Assembly (NCBI GenBank): GCA_012064415.1
Contig: SSNU01000154.1
Location: 197,142 to 261,141, forward strand
DNA: 64,000 nucleotides
Source: Gyrodactylus bullatarudis
Taxonomy: Eukaryota > Platyhelminthes > Monogenea > Gyrodactylidea > Gyrodactylidae
Direction: 5' to 3'
The notes under the pieces are model-generated. The model searched no databases. It saw nothing but the letters and a program-made list of their open reading frames with translations, and had not been told where the DNA came from. A program made the translations under genes and the position numbers. Position 1 is the stretch's first letter; every line of letters begins with the position of its first letter. Below, one piece after another: positions 1-11,800 of the stretch.

Positions 1-3000
1 ATACTTACTCATGGGTTACAATATAAACAACAGATTAATACAAAAAGTCATAGTGTTCTTTTAATTGGCTCATATTCAAACACCACAACAGATTTAGATT
101 CCAAGATTTTTTAGTTAGATTATGTGTCATTCTAAAAATTAGTTAAATGCATTAGCTGTTGATTATTACAGGTTTTTTTGCTTGAGAATACTACACCAAG
201 TTTTATTTCAATTGGTATTCAACTCAAAATGTTTTTCTTTTATTTGAACAAAATTATTCAAATTCTCTCTTACAAGAGTACACCCATTAACTTGTTATTA
301 TTTTATAAATTTTATTTGAATTTCAAGAAATCTTTTGCAATGCTAAAGTTTCTCATTTAGGATTATTCCAAGGCTTGTCAAAAGAGGGATGGGGTGTTTT
401 CTGTTCACCAAGTTGAATACTTTTTATGAACAAAGTCCTGAATGAAAATCGTAGACTTTTTCTAATGCCTTTTCAACCATCTTGACCTGAATAATAATAT
501 TCAAAGATCTTTTGAAATCTCACATACATATAAGTACTTTGTTAAACTATACCTGATATACAGTAATATTAGAAATATTAGAGTGTTAACACTACTCTTT
601 TACTCTTTTACAATCAAATCAGTAAACAAGACTAACTTGATGTTATAGACCTTAGGCTTGTCTAATAGATATTTAAATGTACTTTTAATGTCTAATAAAT
701 ACAGTAGTTATTACATTCAATACAAGTCTTGAATCTTGTTCACTTTCATACAAATAATAAAACTTTGTAAACAATAGTTTTTACCCGTATTACCTAATTT
801 TATTAACATTCTTAACAAATTGATAAAGAAATTACTTCTTTACGTCTAAGAGGAAAAGAAGCCTTTATTTTTTACCAAATTTCAAATTCATCAAAAAGCT
901 CTAATATCGTTTAATGTGTTTTGAAAACTCCTATATTCATGAATCTTTATAAAAAAGGTGATTTATTCTTTATCGGGTTTTGAATAGAGTAACTCTCATA
1001 AAGATCATTTTCTATCTGGATCCTTCTTTTGATAGAGGCATTTTTAAAGGTTATCTTCCCGTTGAACAGACTTGAATTCAAATGGGTATCGAATTTTTCT
1101 ACTCATGAAAATTGTTACAATTTTGTCATATATCTGGATCTATTTTGATTGGAAAAAAACCTTAATTATCTTGTCAATTGTTTCATTATCAAATATTCAT
1201 GGCAATAGAATATACTCTGCAAATGGTCTTAAAACATGCCAGGAAAAACCACATATTTCTTGGACATACATTAATCTTTTGAAAAACCAAAATGAATCTA
1301 GAGTGGAGAACCACTCTTCATCTCAAGGTATTTGGCCGCATATACAAGTATTTTCGGATGTAAAATAGATAGTATCGCCTAACGGCTAAACTTTAGCCTA
1401 ATTCCAATCTGTGGATCATGCAAGTTTTTACATTCGGCTCATTTGATTAATAGAGCTGTCTTCTACTCTAGAGTTTTTTTAAAGTCCTCAAGTCTCAATT
1501 TACAAAAGCAAATAATCAGAGCAATTTAATTTGGTGAGGCATTAGTACTAGATAGATTTTTTTCTACATGAAGTCTAATTTTTTATTAAAATTATCCTCT
1601 CTCTCTTGTTCCAAAAGTAGTTTATTTTTTAATTTTCTTTGTTGAAAAAAAAAACATCTGATTTTTAATGATTCATAAACTGGTGCAGATTTCTTTTACA
1701 CCTCTACATATTGTTTCCCTACTAAAATTGAAAAAAATGTATAAATTTTGCTCATTCTGCCTTGATGTAGAAATGATAGAAAACATTTCTATGGAGATAG
1801 GAACGAAAGGAAGTATCATGATTCACTTACCTTTAGGAATGAAAATGCAGATAGGAATTGGAAGATGGAAAAACCCCTTTTTACTATATTTACCTTTATT
1901 TATTCAGGAGAAAATACACGAAAAATACATTTACCTTTTTATTGATGGGATATGTATATTTCATTCATTAATAATCTCCTTCCAGATGTATAGTGCTGAT
2001 GTAAGTGGAATTTGTACTGAAACAAGTTTCCTTCCTCCCTACTTTCTATAAATATTAGTAACCAACATGAAATTTTTCGTTAATTAATTCTCTCCGCGGA
2101 GCAATCTGAGATTTTCAACGTTGATAAATAAATCACGTTTATTATACTTTCTATAGTTATACATTATTGTCTAATTTTGACCGGTTTTTATTACGCTTAA
2201 ATTTATTAAGCTTCGGGAAATTTCTGTAAAAATTATTCCTATAAATTTACAGAAATCAATCATTTTGAATAGAAAGGCTCATATTCTTCATAAAAATTAT
2301 AGTATTCTTTATTTATGCTCACATTTCGAAATCTAATAAATAAAATCATTTGAAATAATAATATGAGTAGATTTTTCAAATCTCCAACTTTCAGCCTGGA
2401 TCAGAGTCTAATTGACTTTCTTGAAATCATTCTACTAACGTATAAAACATAATATCTGAATCTTATACTTGTGACATAATAGGGGTAACATTTTTTGCAT
2501 TAACTTCAATAGACCGGAAAATTTCTCAATTCTCATTTTATCAGAATATTTTTCTACAAAAGGTCTTTTTTTGTATGTACTATTGCAATTATTTATGTAA
2601 CAAGAGTCTGATAAATCAAATAGGAACCTAAATTCCTCAGAATAACAAAGTTCACTTGTAAGTAGTCAGACCATCTTTTTGCTATTGAATGCCTAAAACT
2701 AAAACGTTGGCACTACTTTGGAAATAATCTTTTTCAAAAATTTTAACACAATTCGAAATACACCATTGAATAACTTTCCCAGTCGGGCATTTCAAAATTA
2801 CCAAAATTGAGTTCCTGAAATCTACTCCTTATGAATAACAATAAATAATGGAGTAAAAAAATTCTATTGAATGGTTTTTCTTATTTTTAGACTATTTTCC
2901 ATCATATGGTATGATTTCCAACTTGATTCCATGAAAATTCTTATTTAGAAACTTAGAAATGAGGGGTGGATAAAAATGAAGGAATCGATTGTACTATTGA

Positions 3001-3309
3001 GTAAAAATTAAGATAATTTGATTAAACATTAACTAATATATAGAATAATAATCAAATTATACAAAATTTTACACTAGTAATATCTATTCCTTTCTTCTGC
3101 CACTATTCTATGCTTAGTACCAGTATTATATGTATGTACTTATTGGTTACACATTTTCATATTAAATACATGTAAAAGATTTGAATGTGAGAAAGATTTA
3201 TTAATAATACTTGTTGATGATCAAATACGACTTTGAACATTTTAAAATAAAATCATTGTTCAAACTAATATGTATTTATATTGGTCTTTTTACAATAACA
3301 CACGGAATA

Positions 3310-3518
3310 GATTATATAGGATTTCGGCGCTACTTTAAGATTTCAAATTTGCCGTATTTTCCTTAAAAATTGATTTTTCCTCATTTTTTTCTCCGTATCG
3401 GGAAAGAGGGCCTCATGATCTAGATTCCAAAAAATCTTGACCGAATTCGGTTTCTTGATGAAAAAATTACGAATTTTGTTAAAATCATAAATTCCCATCT
3501 TCATATTAACTAGCTTTA
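3310..3518 (-). repeat. Foldback-element fragment (GATGGGAATTTATG family)
   Basis: The right end, read on the minus strand, gives CTAGTTAATATGAAGATGGG followed by AATTTATGATTTT. The same end appears at 48235 (minus) and 53671 (plus). An interior segment TTTCGGCGCTACTTT resembles 10320-10400. It is a fragment without its partner arm. Confidence 0.5.
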
Positions 3519-4495
3519 CAATAACAAGATTCTTTGAGGCAATAAATTCTATGGATTCAATCCCTGAAATATACTTTATACAGCATCAATAATTTGTTTC
3601 TTTTATCCTAGTTCTCATCAGCCCTAATTGAGATATGTTATGGAAATATTCTCTTGAATAATCCTATCCTTTCACTATTAACAAGGAATGAATAATATAA
3701 TCAAACTTTCAATATTTAATACTCTTTTTAGTTGTTAATAAATTCCCTTGGGAGTAGATCTTTATTGGGATAAGAATTGAAATTCAATTTTATCGTTACA
3801 GTCAGTGAGGAATAATGGAACAAAGTCATAAAAAAGATCTGACCCATCTTATCACTTTTATAACAATGTATCCTCTTTATTTGTATTTGTTTTTTACTAA
3901 ATTTTGAAATTAACTTTTACATGAAAACATTGTGTATTTGGCATTGGATTTTCGGGCATTTTAGGGCGGTAAAAATACTATTTTTAGTATATTAATAAGC
4001 AATGAAATCTGATTAGATTGATGTAAGGCATGCTTTTGTCTCAGTTTTAGTTTCTGAAATAATTTTGCTAATATTCTGCCATTTTTCAACCTTTATTTGC
4101 TCACCAAACAATGTGAACAATACAAAACATACAAATATTTATCCATTGTCTTCAAAAGACATCAAATCTCTTAGATAATCAAATGTTAAAATTACGAACC
4201 CGTTGAAGCCTGTTAACGTTTAAAAGAACGAAGAATGATTTTGATTCAACTTGAATGTTATTGGATAATTATTTTTAAACCAATCAGAGTAAATCATTGA
4301 TTTTCATTGATCTTAGGTTTTCATCGTATGAATGAGCACTAGATATAGATTTCTGAAATTTCGGTTTTTAGTCCGGTTGATAATCAAATGCAATGTTGTA
4401 TGACGATTTGAATGATTTATGATATGTGATACCTCATTGAGCACATTGTATACAGAATCCTAGTTTATTGCTAATTTTTGCTATTTTTGAAATTA

Positions 4496-4985
4496 TAGTT
4501 GGTTGATATGAAGTTGGGAATCTATGATTTTTACAGAAATCTCGATTTTTTCATCAAAAGTTGGATTTGTTAAAGACTTTTTGGAATCCTACTCATGTTG
4601 CCCACTTTTACCAGTTGAAGAAAAAATTCTGAAAAAACATTATTTAATGAAAAATATTGCCATTTTTCAAATTTCTATTTGGCCTCATTATTTATTTGCC
4701 ATTTTTCGAACCTTGAACTGAAAATTTTTATTGATTTCAAAGTTAGAGAGTGATCAAACATTTATTTTTAGGATCAGGATTAGACAAGAAAGCCGAATAG
4801 CGCCGTCAATTATCGACAATTTCCCCATTTTCATTGATTTTTAAGTAGTGAAAAGGATCAAAAAATCGAAATTCAGCTCCCAAACGATAATGAAGTTATG
4901 CATTAGAACAGATTCAGTTGAATTTATTTCCTTGTCTAATCATGATCCAAAAAAATCAACTCTTGATCACTTTCTTACATTGAAA
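4496..4985 (+). repeat. Foldback-element copy, left arm intact
   Basis: It begins with GGTTGATATGAAGTTGGGAA, nearly identical to 7257-7276, and continues through the same interior landmarks (CCTACTCATGTTGCCCAC, CGTCAATTATCGACA, TCAAAAAATCGAAATTC). The right arm is missing. It is a truncated member of the 7250-7965 family. Confidence 0.6.
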
Positions 4986-5629
4986 TTTACATAAACTTTT
5001 GGCTCATAGTCCTAAATTTTTAATTATATCGTATTTATTTTCGTATTACAACAAATATTCAGAATTAGTGTAAAATGTCCTTGAAATTGGTACTTCTCTG
5101 GTTTTTCTTTATACTTGGAGAAGGAAATTATTTAAAATGCTTCCTTGACATATTGAATATCGAAATAGTGGCAAAATTCTCATCATTTGATTGAATTCAA
5201 ATTCCATTGAATTGTATGTGGAATGACTTTTGACCTTGTTGGCATAGGAAAGTCATATTTGTGTTTGTAAGGAGATTTAGATGATAATCTATTGCTTACA
5301 CGTTTATTTTATTATGTAGATAGAGAAGATAATAGAACTGAGCAGTAAATGCCTACAAAGGGATAAGTATAATCTATTCCATTTTCCTATAAGAGGCCTA
5401 TTGATCGATTCATTTTCATTCATGAATGAATGGAAAGATAGTTTTACAACTTTCGAGAGAAATGATGACTCATTCTGATGAGAAAATAATATACATTATG
5501 CATTATTAATGCAGATATTACACGTGATTTTCCCCTCATTCAAGTTGAATGTTGAAATATAAAATACAATAAAAACGGGAAAGAATAGCGAATATGATGA
5601 ATGAATTTTTAAAATAAATTATTTCTTAG

Positions 5630-5883
5630 ATGGCAGGCAAAAGAATCAGCTGAAGGGAATGATTTCAAGCCAAGTGATTCGGCTCTCGAGTCTCCTCTAA
5701 TCTTTTCGAGGGGTGCCTCATCCCTGAACTCATCCATGATCGATACTGATAACCTACCTCCAATTCAATCAAATATTCAGACCAGTTATAGTAATTCTTT
5801 AACAGCATGCACCTCAGCGCAATTAAGCTACAGTGTTAGTCGACCACCTGAACTCAATGACGAGAATAATATGGATTATGAGG
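5630..5883 (+). CDS. APC: APC exon a: beta-catenin 20-residue repeat
   Basis: The acceptor is TTTCTTAG before 5630 and the donor is GTGAGC at 5884. The first base completes a codon from an unseen upstream exon, and one base is carried over. The 84 residues start WQAKES. At 5685-5738 they hold a 20R-like core, with Glu-Ser-Pro before Phe-Ser-Arg and a Ser-Ser-Leu run. In APC these serines are CK1/GSK3 sites that raise beta-catenin affinity. An ATG at 5630 is out of frame and soon stopped, so this is an internal exon. Confidence 0.75.
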
Positions 5884-8800
5884 GTGAGCTATAATCTTTA
5901 GTTAAGAAAAATTTGATATTGTACATAAATCCCATATTCCATAAAAATTCTTTAAAACACATTAAAATTTTTAGAAAATTATCAAGATATGTAGCGAAAG
6001 GATTTTTAAACAAATATCAAAATAATTCCCATCCAAAAAGTTGTATAGATTGCTCAAAAACATGAATTTTATCAATTATTGTAGTAAAATTCATTCAAAA
6101 TTTGTTGGCGTGGATTTAAAAATTGTTATTTTCAAATGAGATTTTGTATATCAGAACAAAATTTAGTATATACAAAGCATTTTTTCTCCAAAATAAATTG
6201 CCTAAAAAGTCTAATGAAAAATCCCACGAATCACATACATTTCATTATTGGCGAGTTATATGCAGTAACTTCTACGTATAATTGTTCAATGAAATTAGTA
6301 AATTTATGCAATGAAAAATTTTCACTACTCACCAAACCTCGAATAGCGCAAAAAACTGAAAAAAATTCGAAAATTTTCACTTCCTTACTTGGCTTCTCAC
6401 TGTAAAAGGTGTTACCATGAATTTGTTAGACATTCGATTATGCTAAAAAACTTTATATTATTATAGAGAAAATGATTTATTTCTCTCTGTGAATAAATTA
6501 AGCCATATCTTTTCGTCTTTTTTATGACTAATTGTGTTGATTTCTTCGTCAACGAAGCTAATAAAAATTAATTGATCAAATATTTTTTCAATGAATTCTG
6601 CCTTTGGCAAATTGAATATTTTTTTCCATATTCATTACTCATATCTCCCCCTTTTTTGTCTTGGCATATGGAACTAAATCAACATTGGAGAGAGAATAAA
6701 GATGGAATTCTCCTAATTTAGAAGAATTCACATGAGAAAATCAATGACTCATGGCAAGAGTCTATAGGAGACATCTAAAGTGTCTGTTCCACTTGGCATT
6801 CACGCAGTAATTATTTCATCCCTTTTATAAAAATGATGATTGCAGTTGGAATAAGAAATTTGGAAAGTCTGTTTTCGGTTAAAAACTACCAAAAACGATA
6901 CTTCGATTCATAATTATTCTCTGACCATAAAGCTTAAATTTAATTAGTTCTCATGATAATCTTTGACACTGGTTAGATCTTGAATAAATCTTCCCATTTT
7001 ATCCTTATTTGTGAATATCTTATTTTCTATTCTGTTCATCTCGGATTCAGTATATTATAATATAATTTAATATTTATATATGAACAGGTAATAAAATTAA
7101 ACTTGATGGTGATTGTCTTCTCACACCTAGATAAGAACGAAACGCGTTGAATATCATTCGCCTGTCTTATAGAATTGACACTTGCCTATCCGAATTCTAA
7201 CATTTAGGTGTGAGAATACAACCTCTATCTAGTTAGAGTTTATATGAATAAAGTTGGTTGATATGAAGTTGGGAATCTATGATTTTTACAGAAATCTCGA
7301 TATTTTCATCAAGAATTCGAATTTTTTAACCCTAGAATGTAAACTCGGGTTAAAAATAACCCAAGTCAATTTCAAAACTAAATATTTTTCTTATTTTTAT
7401 TTTTCTCCCTCTCAGCTCTCATGTAATCTCAAATGAGCCTTTCATAAATAAAACAGTTCCAATCCCCTCTGGAATCCTACTCATTTTGCCCAATTTCACC
7501 ATTTGAAGAAAAAAATTCTGACAAAAGATTATTTTTATTGATTTGAAAGTTGGAGGTTGATCAAAAGAGGTTTTTCAGGATCAAGATTAGACAAAACTCT
7601 GATTAGCACCGTCAAATTATCGACAGTTTCCCCATTTTCGAGAGAGTTTGAATTATCGAAATTTCATTCAATCTCAAGTAGTGAAAATGATCAAAAAATC
7701 GAAATTCCGCTCCCAAACAATAGTGTGATTATCCATAAGACCAGATTCAGTTGAATTGATTTTCTTGATCCTGAAAAACCTCTTTCGATCAGCCTCCCAC
7801 TTTCAATCATAAAAATAATTTTTATGAAGAATTTTTTTCTTCAAATGGTGAAAATGGGCAACATGAGTAGGATCCCTGAAAATCTTTAAAAAATTCGAAT
7901 TCTTGATGAAAAAATCGAGATTTCTGTAAAAATCATAGATTCCCAACTTCATATCAATTAGCTTTACTAATTACCAGTGATCACACTTTGCTAGTAGGTT
8001 AAATGTCTAAAAACACTGCAATTTCTACATTAGTGTAAAAGTATCAAAAATTTTCCTCTTCAGAGAGAGCCCTCTGACTGTTCTATTGTCAGATATGTAA
8101 AAAATTACAATGGTGCAACAAATGTCTCAAAAATTTGTTTACATTTGATAAATACAAAATACAGTGTCTACTAAACAACCTTGAAATGATTATGGGACGT
8201 GTTCTTTCCTTTTCTGTTCTAAATCTCTCTCTCTTTCCATATTTTGGCTTATCTGTTACTTTTTTTATCCATCAAAAGTCTCAGTCACTATTCCTCTTTT
8301 TCACTCCATCTACGTGTGTATTAGAGAGCCTTTTGCTTAGACATTTTATTACAATATGTTTATGTTGGCGTGTGATAAGGGATATCTAATAATTCCTTGG
8401 GGAAACTTTTTTTTCCAATGACTCATCTTGAGTAAAGTATCATCCTGATGCATTGATGTAACAGATAAACAAATACAGCTTAATAATAGAATAAACTGCT
8501 AATATTATTAGTATTCCATCTGATCTACTTTCAAGTAGCATTTTTTCAAAATTAATTACTAAATCTAATTGACATGAAGATGAGAGTTTACTACATTTTT
8601 GAATTTTTTACGAAAAGTCAGGAGAAAAAGGATATTTTCCTTAATAAAATGAACCAATAACTATTAATTGTGAAAATTTTGGTTCAAAAAACCTGAAATT
8701 TTGTGCATTTTTGAAATTTAGTCAGATTTTATGTTTTAACCTCTTATTGGCTCATTTCATTAGGGAAATCAAAAATTCAGTTTTCCTGATTTTTCCTAGA

Positions 8801-11800
8801 TAAAATATTGAGTATTTTGCAAAAATAATAAATTATCATCTTCACTTCAGTTAGCTTCAGATAATTGTTTTGTATTCTAAAATTTCTATAAAAGTACACC
8901 ATGATTTGCTTAGACAGTTTCGTTCTTTTAGTCAACTTGTCCTCTATTAAAAGTAATACTTGAAAACATTGTCTTATGAGTCATATATTTTCATCAAGTC
9001 CTAATTTTTGTAGTTGCCTGGATTTTAGGGTCCTAAAAAAGGGATTAGCGTCCTATATTTTATTATCTTTATAGATTAAGCAATCGAAATATTTCCCAAT
9101 TTCCGATAGGTGTTTTCTGGGTCAAGTAACTCTGTCTTGATTAATGCTTTTTGAATTGGGAAAAAAGATTTTTTTCAAGTTTGAGTGCTTCTTCAAATCA
9201 AATCGAAATAATCGATTCATTCCTAAAGGGCATTTGAATTGATTTCTTCTATCAAAAGTTCCAACGAAACACTCCAATTATTCTCAAGATATTCTCTAAT
9301 TGAAAACATTTTTCTCAAGTCTATTGTTTTGTGAATAAAGTCACTCAACTGAAAAGAGACTTTTACATTCAAATATTTGTTTTTCAATTATTCTAGCAAT
9401 TGAGAACTGCATTTGATGTGTCATTGTTTTACGAAACTGCGCAATTTCACTTTGTCATAATTTTTTTGTAAAATTATCTTTGCCGATATCCATTCTGATT
9501 AGAGAGATTTAAAACTATTTTTTCAATTTTAGCAGACAAAAAAGAAGATGATCTGAACGATAATGCATCGATGGAATTATTAGATGGGCATGACAAAATA
9601 TCCGAAGAAAAGCTTCTCACTCAGGTCATAGAATCAGCTATGCCAAAGGAATCCACTTCAGTCGAAAAGAGGTAAATTTACGTCTTGTAAATCTCAAAAT
9701 AACATTTTTCACGCATTGTTTTCCCTTTTTAATTCAGTAAAATAAGCGACAATGAAAGAGTCAACTATCACTTGAATCATGAGGAAAGCGATTCTTCCAC
9801 AACAAACTCTTCCAATTCCGAATGTGATTTCAGTAATACAAGGCCGAGAATCGCTGTTGCTCCAATGCCACAAACCAAGGGAAATTCTAGCATTATTGAT
9901 AGTGTAAGCTATTCCAGTGATGAGAGTAGCATCAATCCTAAGAAGTCATCTCAAAATAATAATCGTAAGTACTTTAACTAAATCGAAAAAAATAAAGTTT
10001 AGATATATCTCTTTGAGACTTTTTGGGATTCTCGAGATTTCTTTAGCCTAAATTATAAATTAGATTTAATATGATATAAAGCTGGTATGAAAATGGAAAT
10101 TTATAAATTTAATAATTATGATTGTTACAAAATGTTCAATTCTTTTCATCAGGAAATGGAATTTGATTTTTTGGAATCGATTATATCATGAGGCCCACTT
10201 CCACAATCCAACATCCCTGAAAAATGAGGAATTTATCTAAAATTTCTGGTCTTATTATAAAATCGACTTTTGGACAGTCTTTCACTTTCAAATGAGCAAA
10301 AATTTTCAACTCAAAGTTCAAAAAATGGGAATTTAGCGCTACTTTTGAAATTTGAAATATGCCATAAATTTCCTTATGAAAGTTGATTTGCAGCCAGTCA
10401 GATTTGAACTTGAATCATAAATTTTGGGTAGCGTCTCTCAATTATGACATTTCTATCTAAGCAAAAATACACCTATCTGTTCCTTACTTCTTTTCCACTT
10501 TAATTCAAGCTTATCTTAAATTTCCTGATAATCTTTCTGCATCAGATTAACCCTTGAAGTTGAAGAAATTTTTTTCCTGACTCGCATTCAATCTTTTGCC
10601 GATTCCATGGTTTGAGAATACGCTGATTACGAATCTACAGTTGTTTTAACGCAATTATTCTTGGTTCAGAAGTTATCGATAAAAAAAATTGGTCATTTTT
10701 CGATCCAAAAACAGGTTATCTTTGTAGCTTTAGCAGATCGAGTTCAGGCGATGGCATATTTGAATTCTACAGGTATGATTACTGTATCTATGATCCTGGG
10801 AAGTAGGTTTTCAAGAAAAACGTTAAAAAAATTAATTTTTTGAAAAAAATCGACTCTCTTTGAATTAGTACAGCATGATTTTGACGAATGATAGAGCCAA
10901 GATCTTTGCCTATTACAGGAGATTAATGAATTCCCTAGCGAATGAGGGGTAAACGAAGTATTTTCTGAGGCTTGAATAAATTATAATGAGTTGCTAAACT
11001 GATGTGTGATAGAAATAACCCAGTGGGACTTTAGGAACTAAGGTTTAAGATGTAGAGCATTTCTATAATAATCACGAATCTCACGAAAGGGTTTAAATAT
11101 GCATTTTTATTATCAGAATAATTATGACTTCAGAGAAAGCTGGCATGAGAATAATTCAAACTCTGGGAAAAATGTCAACACTTCTAAAAATAGCCTCCAC
11201 TCAATTATGATTGGCTAATCATGAATATTTATCCTACCCATAGATCTTTCTATCTACATTATTTTGCAGGAGAGAATTCTCTTTTTACGTGAAGGTGTGT
11301 GTGTGTGTTGGTATATATTCAGATCATTCACCAGTGAAGATCCAGGGATAGGCAAAAAGAGATATTGATGTAGTATTAGTTACTAAATTTAAATACATTC
11401 CTTTCCCTTTTCCTGACATACGGCAATCTTTCCTTTTTGAACTATACAAATACTACACAAAAGATTCATGTTAAGCCCATTTTTAGGAAGCCCAAGTATT
11501 GTTTTAATAAAACTGATAATTATATTTTAATTATTGATTCAATCAGAAAGGTTAAACCTAGCATTTTGTGTCCTAAATGAATAAACTTAGATTAAAAATC
11601 TTGATTGGAGATGTATTTTAGCTTATAAAGAATAGAGATCGTTTTCAAATTTCCATTGATTAAAGCTGTTCTATGAATTTCGGGAAATTATGACTTGTAC
11701 AAAAATCTATTCATCAAAGTTACAAGGTTTTTTTTGAAAACCGAATTAAAAGGTACACTTTTATTGGTTTAAGTAGATAAAATCTATCTATATTTTTTTA

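Larger units (their letters stand above)
1..5629. other. Intron or upstream sequence of gene 1
   Basis: There is no convincing exon in this stretch. Open frames are short and AT-driven (for example near 1072-1368 and 1668-2051), with no plausible splice context or protein-like composition. It holds repeat pieces at 3310-3518 and 4496-4985. It is probably an intron of the APC gene, because the first exon seen starts mid-codon. Confidence 0.5.
5884..9532 (+). other. Gene 1 intron between exons a and b
   Basis: This is a 3.6-kb phase-1 intron. It contains a small hairpin (7118-7216), a complete foldback element (7250-7965), a short piece shared with the TTAA-element family (7978-8012) and a second foldback (8565-8856). 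No coding signal was seen. Confidence 0.65.
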
